Shown here: in pieces, positions 6,035 through 10,507 of the stretch | Layout: every line of letters starts with the position of its first letter | Position numbering within the stretch: position 1 is the stretch's first letter | Origin: Oscillospiraceae bacterium | GTDB taxonomy: Bacteria > Bacillota > Clostridia > Oscillospirales > Ruminococcaceae | Direction: 5' to 3' | Length of the DNA stretch: 10,507 nt | Assembly: GCA_009776345.1 (NCBI GenBank) | Contig: WRLS01000068.1 | Coordinates: 1 to 10,507, forward strand | Made by a program: the position numbers and the translations under genes | Notes under the pieces: generated by a model | The model's database searches: none | What the model was told of the DNA's origin: nothing | What the model saw: only the letters and a program-made list of their open reading frames with translations

Positions 6035-6165
6035 CCTAAAACCTGCGGCGCCCTGCGCCGCCTGCCGCCCCTCCAAGGAGGGGAATTGCGGGCGGGATAA
6101 CCCCGCCCCTACGATGCAATTTTGTTGATTGTCCTGTAATTTCGGGACGCCCGGGTGTGCGTCCC
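6035..6165. repeat. Second cluster of GC-rich extragenic hairpins
   Basis: There are four hairpins: 6045-6051/6055-6061 (GCGGCGC), 6068-6074/6077-6083 (CCCCTCC), 6090-6096/6102-6108 (GGGCGGG) and 6144-6150/6159-6165 (GGGACGC). The CCTAAAACCTGC leader and the first and third hairpins match those in the cluster at 27-221. The cluster lies just past the end of the minus-strand threonylcarbamoyl-AMP synthase gene and may serve as its transcription end, though no classic T-tract is seen on that strand. Confidence 0.7.
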
Positions 6166-6189
6166 CTACACATCGCACAATAGAAATCA

Positions 6190-7242
6190 TCACAAATAAA
6201 CTTCCCTAAACCCCGCCGCCCGGACCAGGCGGTTATAGACAGCCAAGCCCAAGCCCTCGAGCTTCGGCGGGCGGGCGGCTACGTTTTGGGCGCCGTGCGC
6301 GTCCAGCTCCCTCAGTGCCCAAAAAATCTGTTTTGCCTGGGCTTCGGCATCTTCGCGCGGACCGTAGGACACCAGGTTTTTTATCTGTGCTTTGTCCTCA
6401 TCAAAAGCAAGGCAGAAATCGCTGCCTTGCTTTTGCGCGTAGTTATAAAAAGCCTCATCGCCGCCATGGACTATTGTAATCCGCGCGTCCGGGGCGTAGT
6501 GCGTATATTTCATGCCGGGGGAAATTGCCGCACGGTTTTGCTGTGCTTGCCCGGAAACTGCAGGGTCAGCTTCAATTTCGCCTATAACATCGCGGATCAT
6601 CGCCGCCGTGACCGCCCCAGGGCGCAATAGCCTCGGGTTTTCCCCCGCAAGCGAAAGCACGGTGGATTCTATGCCGACATCACACTGCCCGCCGTCTAAT
6701 ACAAGCTCGGCCTTGCCCGCCATATCCTCCATGCAGTGGCGCGCGCTTGTCGGGCTTGGGCGCCCTGAAATATTCGCGGACGGCGCGGCTACGGGGACGC
6801 CCGCCATGCGGATAAGCGCCCTTGCGGCAGGGTGGGAAGGTATGCGCACAGCGACTGTATCCAGCCCGGCGCAGGTTATGGCGGGGACTGCCGCGCTTTT
6901 CGGAAGGACCATTGTAAACGGACCCGGCCAAAAGGCATCGGCAAGCTTATGTGCAATTGCGGAAAAATCCCGCACAAGCGGCGTTATTTCTTCTATTGAC
7001 GCAATATGCACGATCAGCGGGTTGTCCGCCGGCCTGCCCTTCGCGCGGAAGATGTTCGCCACTGCCTGCGCGTTAAGCGCATCCGCGCCCAAGCCGTAAA
7101 CCGTTTCGGTCGGGAACACAACAAGCCCGCCCCGGCGCAGTATTTCCCCGCCAAGGCGGAGGTTATCCGCGTGTTTTTCGGGGCTGAAAGCGTCAAGGAG
7201 GGCGGTGCTTTTCCCCTCAAACTGTAAATCTGCGTTACACAT
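6190..7242 (-). CDS. ywlC: Threonylcarbamoyl-AMP synthase (TsaC/Sua5/YwlC)
   Basis: The 350-residue enzyme makes threonylcarbamoyl-AMP from threonine, bicarbonate and ATP, the first step of t6A37 modification in ANN-decoding tRNAs. The YrdC domain occupies the N-terminal two thirds, with GGLVVFPTETVYGLGADA, KGRPADNPLIVHI, WPGPFTMVLP, VAVRIPSHPA and APSANISGRPSPTSA. A Sua5 C-terminal domain follows a linker (SPGMKYTHYAPDARI onward), so this is the long Sua5 form rather than short TsaC. The start at 7242 overlaps the prfA stop by 8 bp (ATGTGTAA) and gives a family-like N terminus. An in-frame start further upstream at 7305 would lie deep inside prfA. No strong ribosome site is visible, which suggests coupling to prfA translation. 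It is the last gene of the DUF951-prfA operon. Confidence 0.95.
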   Translation of the reverse strand: MCNADLQFEGKSTALLDAFSPEKHADNLRLGGEILRRGGLVVFPTETVYGLGADALNAQAVANIFRAKGRPADNPLIVHIASIEEITPLVRDFSAIAHKLADAFWPGPFTMVLPKSAAVPAITCAGLDTVAVRIPSHPAARALIRMAGVPVAAPSANISGRPSPTSARHCMEDMAGKAELVLDGGQCDVGIESTVLSLAGENPRLLRPGAVTAAMIRDVIGEIEADPAVSGQAQQNRAAISPGMKYTHYAPDARITIVHGGDEAFYNYAQKQGSDFCLAFDEDKAQIKNLVSYGPREDAEAQAKQIFWALRELDAHGAQNVAARPPKLEGLGLAVYNRLVRAAGFREVYL

Positions 7243-8314
7243 TGCCCGCGCTCGCCTGTAGCTTTTCCGCTTGGTCGTAGGTGATGAGCGCGTCGAGAAG
7301 CTCATCCAAATCGCCGTTGAGCATTTGTTCTAACTTATACAGCGTAAAATTGATCCGGTGGTCGGTAACGCGGCTTTGGGGGAAATTGTACGTGCGTATG
7401 CGCTCGGAGCGGTCGCCCGTGCCCACCTGCAGCTTGCGCTCGCCCGCGATTTTATCCGCCTGCTCCCGCTGCATTTTCTCATACAGGCGCGAACGCAGTA
7501 TCCGCATGGCCTTGTCCTTGTTTTTATGCTGGCTGCGCTCGTCCTGGCACTCCACCACCAGCCCGGTGGGAAGGTGCGTGATGCGTATTGCCGATTCCGT
7601 TTTATTGACGTGCTGACCGCCCGCCCCGCCCGCGCGGTAGGTGTCGATCTGTAAATCTGCCGGGTTTATTTCAACCTCGACTTCCTCGGCCTGGGCAAGC
7701 ACCGCCACGGTAACGGTGGAGGTATGCACGCGGCCTTGGGATTCTGTTTCCGGCACGCGCTGGACGCGGTGTACGCCGCTTTCAAATTTAAGGCGGGAGT
7801 ACGCCCCATCCCCTTCCAAAGAAAACGAAACCTCCTTGTATCCACCCAAGCCCGTTTGGTTGGCGGTGAGGATCTCGCATTTCCAGCGGCGGGCCTCGGC
7901 ATACATGGAATACATACGGTACAGCACCGCGGAAAACAGCGCGGCTTCATCGCCGCCCGCGCCCCCGCGTATTTCCACTATGACGTTTTTGTCGTCATTG
8001 GGGTCACGGGGCAGAAGAAGTATCGTCAGCTCCTGAGTGACCTCTTCGATTTTACGGCGGTTTTCGGTTATCTCGGTATCCAGCATTTCGCGGAATTCCC
8101 TGTCGTGGCCGCCCTCGGCAAGCAGCGCCGCCGCCTCATCCATAGCGTCCTTGGATTTGGTATACTCCCTGTATTTTTCCACAACAGGCGACAGGTTTTT
8201 AAGCTCCCGCATAAGGGCTGTGTATTTTTTGTTGTCCGATACCGCGGCGGGGTCCATAAGGCTCTTGTTTATTTCCTCATACCGGTCTTCAACGCTCTTT
8301 AGCTTGTCGAACAC
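7235..8314 (-). CDS. prfA: Peptide chain release factor 1
   Basis: RF1 reads UAA and UAG stop codons and triggers peptide release in the ribosome. The 359-residue length is standard. The GGQ catalytic tripeptide is at 232-234 within RAGGAGGQHVNKTESAIR. The stop-recognition PxT motif is PET at 188-190 in RVPETESQGR, the form common in Clostridia and unlike the SPF of RF2. Helical domain 1 covers the first roughly 100 residues. The start codon is GTG at 8314 with GGGAGG about 10 nt upstream. The first 16 bp overlap the end of the DUF951 gene, and the last 8 bp overlap the next gene, so translation of all three is probably coupled. The RF1 glutamine methyltransferase gene prmC, often next to prfA, is not in this window. 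Confidence 0.98.
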   Translation of the reverse strand: MFDKLKSVEDRYEEINKSLMDPAAVSDNKKYTALMRELKNLSPVVEKYREYTKSKDAMDEAAALLAEGGHDREFREMLDTEITENRRKIEEVTQELTILLLPRDPNDDKNVIVEIRGGAGGDEAALFSAVLYRMYSMYAEARRWKCEILTANQTGLGGYKEVSFSLEGDGAYSRLKFESGVHRVQRVPETESQGRVHTSTVTVAVLAQAEEVEVEINPADLQIDTYRAGGAGGQHVNKTESAIRITHLPTGLVVECQDERSQHKNKDKAMRILRSRLYEKMQREQADKIAGERKLQVGTGDRSERIRTYNFPQSRVTDHRINFTLYKLEQMLNGDLDELLDALITYDQAEKLQASAGNV

Positions 8315-8502
8315 GCGCAGCCATCCTCCCGGCTTATATTTTTGATATTTTTTTCACATTTGGGGCGCGGCACCATGACCTCCCGCCCGCAGCCCTTGCA
8401 GCGGATACGGAAATCCATGCCCGACCGCAGGACAAGAAACTGCTTGGACCCGCATGGATGCGGCTTTTTCATCGTGAGGATATCGCCGGTGCGGACATCC
8501 AC
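8299..8502 (-). CDS. DUF951 family protein (YyzM-like)
   Basis: The 67-residue basic protein belongs to DUF951, widespread in Firmicutes and of unknown function. The family core is visible: DVRTGDILTMKKPHPCG at 2-18, then DFRIRCKGCGREVMVPR, with cysteines at 17, 35 and 38 that could help bind a metal, and a C-terminal KCEKNIKN. The GTG start at 8502 was chosen because a strong GGGAGG site lies about 8 nt upstream and the residues before it do not resemble the family. The coding end overlaps prfA by 16 bp. Its position as first gene of a translation operon hints at a ribosome or nucleic-acid role, but that is inference. The last residues, REDGCACSTS, arise from the overlap with the prfA ribosome site and are probably not conserved. 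Confidence 0.88.
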   Translation of the reverse strand: MDVRTGDILTMKKPHPCGSKQFLVLRSGMDFRIRCKGCGREVMVPRPKCEKNIKNISREDGCACSTS

Positions 8503-8536
8503 AGCCCCCGCCTCCCTTTGTGCTTTATGTGCATAT

Positions 8537-8545
8537 ACTATAACA
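8537..8545 (-). promoter_or_regulatory. Extended -10 promoter of the DUF951-prfA-ywlC operon
   Basis: On the minus strand, TGT precedes TATAGT (8542-8537), an extended -10 with five of six matches. Initiation would be near 8530, about 28 nt before the GTG. No good -35 is seen at 16-18 bp. The -10 sits at the edge of the last unit of a tandem repeat. The equivalent positions in the other units read TATAAT (8670-8665 and 8796-8791), each also preceded by TG, so up to three start sites may lie in series. Confidence 0.6.
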
Positions 8546-8799
8546 CAATTTCTTTCGCCGAAGGCGAAAGTGCGGCAGCGCCGCAAGCGCCGAAGGCGCT
8601 AAATTGATGTTTCAATGTTCTCGGGACCCGTTCCAAATCTTTGATTTGGATAACGGGTGAAGTTATTATAACACAATTTCTTTCGCCAAAGGCGAAAGTG
8701 CGGCAGCGCCGCAAGCGCGAAGCGCCAAATTGATGTTTCAATGTTCTCGGGACCCGTTCCAAATCTTTGATTTGGGTAACGGGTGAGGTTATTATAACA
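8539..8799. repeat. Tandem repeat, two units of 128 and 126 bp plus a stub
   Basis: Units are 8539-8666 and 8667-8792, with a 7-bp third start (TATAACA, 8793-8799). They are nearly identical apart from a few bases, mainly CGCCGAAGGCGCT against CGCGAAGCGCC. Each unit holds four inverted repeats: CTTTCGCC/GGCGAAAG, GCGGC/GCCGC, a GCGCC/GGCGC or shorter form, and a long stem built from ACCCGTT and AAATC with their complements. Read on the minus strand, each unit ends in TGTTATAAT, an extended -10. Minus-strand frames through it are open but simply repeat with the DNA and look spurious. Confidence 0.92.
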
Positions 8800-8939
8800 T
8801 AAAATAAGTACCGGATGCAAATTAGGCTGCAAATAACCTGCATACCCGCGCCCGGTTTATAATATATATATAATATTGCATAAAATCGTATTTAGAAGTT
8901 ATGAACACAGCTTCTTAATAAATGGGGGTGCTTTTTATT
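8800..8939 (+). promoter_or_regulatory. AT-rich upstream region of the repeat-protein gene
   Basis: This region separates the minus-strand operon from the plus-strand gene at 8940. Two TATAAT hexamers (8858-8863, 8869-8874) lie in a run of TA steps (about 8856-8876), but neither has a good -35 at 17 bp. A second weak option is TTGCAT at 8876-8881. The ribosome site GGGGGTG (8924-8930) lies 9 nt before the ATG. The promoter is likely here, but its exact position is unsure. Confidence 0.4.
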
Positions 8940-9785
8940 ATGAGTGATAAACTAAACGGCTGGTTTAAGCTGGCTTCAACGCCGCCGGTCGGCGAGCGCG
9001 CCGAAGGCCGCGGCCTTCCCGAAATTTCCGATATTGTACGCGCCAAGATAAAAAAAGCAGAGCCGCTTCCCATAATAACCCACAGAAAATCGGAAACCGA
9101 ACCGGAAGTAGTCCTACCGCCCCGTGAACCTGAAATGCCCCGGATGTCCGTGATGATCCCGCTTTTGGCGGAGGAAGTAATCGCGGAAGAAGTAATCGCG
9201 GAAGAAGTTATCGCAGAAGAAGTTGTCGCAGAAGAAGAATCTCTTTTAGTTATTCCGATATTGGAAAAAGCGGAAATCATCGAAGAAGCTATTCTAAGCA
9301 CCCCGGAGCCGGAAATACGCGTTGACAATGCCGAGCTCCAAGAACCAATACCGGAAACGGAGTGTATGGAGTGTACCTGCGACGAAATGCCTCAATGCCC
9401 GGCCCCGCAAGCCGAGTGGGCGGAGTGCGCCTGTGACGAAATGCCGCAGTGCCCGGCCCCGCAAGCCGAGTGGGCGGAGTGCGCCTGTGACGAAATGCCG
9501 CAATGCCCGGCCCCTGAGGCAGAATGGGCGGAGCGGCCCGAAGATATAAATCAAATTGTAGAGCGGGAAGGACCCCTGACAGGCGCGGAAAATGCGCAAA
9601 GCGGACCGCCGCCGATGCACTTCCCCGACTGGGTAAAGCTGCCGCCGATTGTTTCCGGGCAAGGGGCGGGTCAGCCCGGTAACCCTGCCGCACCGCCGGG
9701 GATACCGCCGATGCCGCCGCGGACCGATAAAGGCCTGTTCGCCGCGCATTATATGGAAGAGCGGAAAGAAGAATCCGGGAAATAA
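8940..9785 (+). CDS. Acidic Cys/Pro-rich repeat protein of unknown function
   Basis: I do not recognise this 281-residue protein. The order is: a short N-terminal region with NGWFKLAST (about 6-14) and Pro/Glu-rich sequence; four pentapeptides AEEVI/AEEVV at 77-96; a mixed hydrophobic-acidic stretch; three 18-residue repeats ECxCDEMPQCPAPxAEWA at 144-197; then a proline-rich tail with PAAPPGIPPMPPR and a charged C terminus. Each 18-mer has CxC plus a third cysteine six residues later (145/147/153, 163/165/171, 181/183/189), with one extra at C142. No signal peptide or membrane segment is visible, so it is probably cytoplasmic and largely disordered. The ATG at 8940 is preferred over 8922 because GGGGGTG lies 9 nt upstream. 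It stands alone between the tandem repeat and element copy C. Metal binding or scaffolding is possible but unsupported. Confidence 0.75.
   Translation: MSDKLNGWFKLASTPPVGERAEGRGLPEISDIVRAKIKKAEPLPIITHRKSETEPEVVLPPREPEMPRMSVMIPLLAEEVIAEEVIAEEVIAEEVVAEEESLLVIPILEKAEIIEEAILSTPEPEIRVDNAELQEPIPETECMECTCDEMPQCPAPQAEWAECACDEMPQCPAPQAEWAECACDEMPQCPAPEAEWAERPEDINQIVEREGPLTGAENAQSGPPPMHFPDWVKLPPIVSGQGAGQPGNPAAPPGIPPMPPRTDKGLFAAHYMEERKEESGK
9168..9227 (+). repeat. 15-bp coding repeat, four units (AEEVI)
   Basis: Units at 9168, 9183, 9198 and 9213 encode AEEVI three times and AEEVV once. Synonymous changes (GTA/GTT, GCG/GCA) accumulate from left to right. It looks like slippage expansion in the low-complexity protein. 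Confidence 0.9.
9369..9530 (+). repeat. 54-bp coding repeat, three units
   Basis: Units are 9369-9422, 9423-9476 and 9477-9530. They are nearly identical at the DNA level, so the duplication is probably recent. Each encodes an 18-residue Cys-containing repeat. The first has Thr for Ala between the CxC cysteines, and the last has Glu for Gln in the PAPxAEW segment. Confidence 0.95.
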
Positions 9786-9826
9786 TACAAGTTTCGCGGT
9801 TGCCGGGGAATATGAAGGGCAAAACC

Positions 9827-10507
9827 TGAGCCTACGATATGCCTGTTTCTCATTGTAGCTGCGCACAGCCCAGCCGCTCAAGCCGCGGGGGCTGTTACTT
9901 TGCAACGCGGCAAAGTAACCAAAGCGCGGCTCAGGGGGCTGGGGGCCGCTGCCCCCACTCGCCCCCTAAGAACCCCCGCGACCCCCCGCAGAGGTCGATG
10001 ACTCCACACTTGCCAGAACGAAAAATTATGAGCAATCAATAAAATGCATCACTCGTCCGCTTTCGCCTTGCGAGGCTCAAATGCTGGGCGCGGGGAAAAA
10101 GATAATAGGGAAAAAGCATATTAGATATTTTTCCCCGCTTATTAACCTTCAGTTAGCATTGTAGCTATGATGGACACAAATCTACAAAGGCAAGTATGCA
10201 CAAACCTAAAACAAGGAGCGACGCCCGGCACAAAACTGCGCACGTAATTACAGCGGAAAAAGTTTTTGATTTTTTTATTCCTAATACCTTTTTTCGCGTT
10301 CAAGACCTGGAGCTCGGCTCGGCTGAGCGATTGGGCGGATTATAGAACTATGCATATGACGTGCGCGATGAAAGGCACAAGGCTATGCGGCTTGTCGGAA
10401 TGGGGGGTCCGGGGTCTCCCCGGCGCGTTTGCTTCTTTGCGCGAGCAAAGAAGAGCCTCCGCGGCTTGAGCGGTGAAAAACTGCCGAATATGAAATCGTG
10501 TTATAAA
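9827..10507 (+). repeat. Dispersed structured element, copy C (runs to window end)
   Basis: The left end TGAGCCTACGATATGCC (from 9827) and the following 50 bases match the reverse complement of the right end of copy B. This includes AGCTGCGCACAGCC and CCGCTCAAGCCGCGGGGGCT. Hairpins are GTTACTTTG (9894-9902/9911-9919), GCGGGGAAAAA (10090-10100 with 10128-10138), CCGGGG/CCCCGG, and CTTCTTTGC (10432-10440/10445-10453) closed by a GCGA tetraloop. The core CCGCTCAAGCCGCGG recurs inverted at about 10459-10473. The outer right end, 10474-10507, matches the outer end of copy A rather than copy B. The element is at least 681 bp and its boundary may lie beyond the window. No gene is seen in it. Confidence 0.85.

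Noticed and set aside
7281..8345. Several long plus-strand frames opposite prfA
   Set aside because: They are antisense shadows of a highly conserved gene in GC-rich DNA and resemble no family.
8539..8799. Possible CRISPR array
   Set aside because: Only two long units of 126-128 bp directly abut each other, with no spacers.
8538..8843. Minus-strand frames of 77-101 codons across the tandem repeat
   Set aside because: The peptides simply mirror the DNA repeat, in more than one frame, with no ribosome site; they contain the promoter elements of the downstream operon.
9289..9905. Minus-strand frames of 177-203 codons opposite the repeat protein
   Set aside because: They follow the 54-bp repeat on the complementary strand, cross into element copy C and have no plausible start. 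The plus-strand frame has a good ribosome site and ends before the element.

Overview
The window looks like a chromosomal segment from an anaerobic, fairly GC-rich member of the Clostridia (Firmicutes/Bacillota), probably an uncultured gut or rumen lineage. This is inferred from: strong AGGAGG-type ribosome binding sites, a DUF951 protein before prfA, a CofE-like protein followed by a PilZ protein, a ComEB-type dCMP deaminase, tRNAs without an encoded CCA, and intergenic DNA packed with palindromic repeats. The exact taxon cannot be fixed from sequence reading alone.

Layout. 1-613 has no gene: a cluster of short GC-rich hairpins (27-221), then a truncated copy (A, about 230-575) of a dispersed structured element. 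A dCMP deaminase gene (minus strand) and rsmA/ksgA (plus strand) diverge from a short shared region. Just after rsmA lies a complete copy of the element (B, 2069-2750). A good sigma-A promoter then drives a two-gene unit: an F420-0:gamma-glutamyl-ligase-like protein and a PilZ-domain protein. Next come a RelB/DinJ-like antitoxin and a PemK/MazF-like toxin with its own promoter, tRNA-Gly(UCC), a 5' fragment of tRNA-Ala, about 370 bp of non-coding DNA, an intact tRNA-Ala(CGC) and a strong terminator. The minus strand from 8502 to 6190 carries a compact overlapping translation operon: DUF951, prfA (RF1) and the threonylcarbamoyl-AMP synthase gene. It appears to be transcribed from extended -10 elements carried by a roughly 127-bp tandem repeat (8539-8799). 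Finally an unrecognised acidic, cysteine- and proline-rich repeat protein (8940-9785) is followed by element copy C, which runs to the window end.

The housekeeping genes are translation-centred: rRNA dimethylation, peptide release, tRNA t6A synthesis and tRNAs. The accessory content is a toxin-antitoxin pair beside tRNA genes, a duplicated tRNA end, and three copies of the structured element. The element is the best candidate for something undescribed. It is about 0.68 kb with inverted termini. Its subterminal hairpins change sequence on both arms while staying paired, it has a highly conserved interior, and it shows no conserved reading frame. It could be a non-autonomous transposon (MITE-like), a structured RNA, or both.
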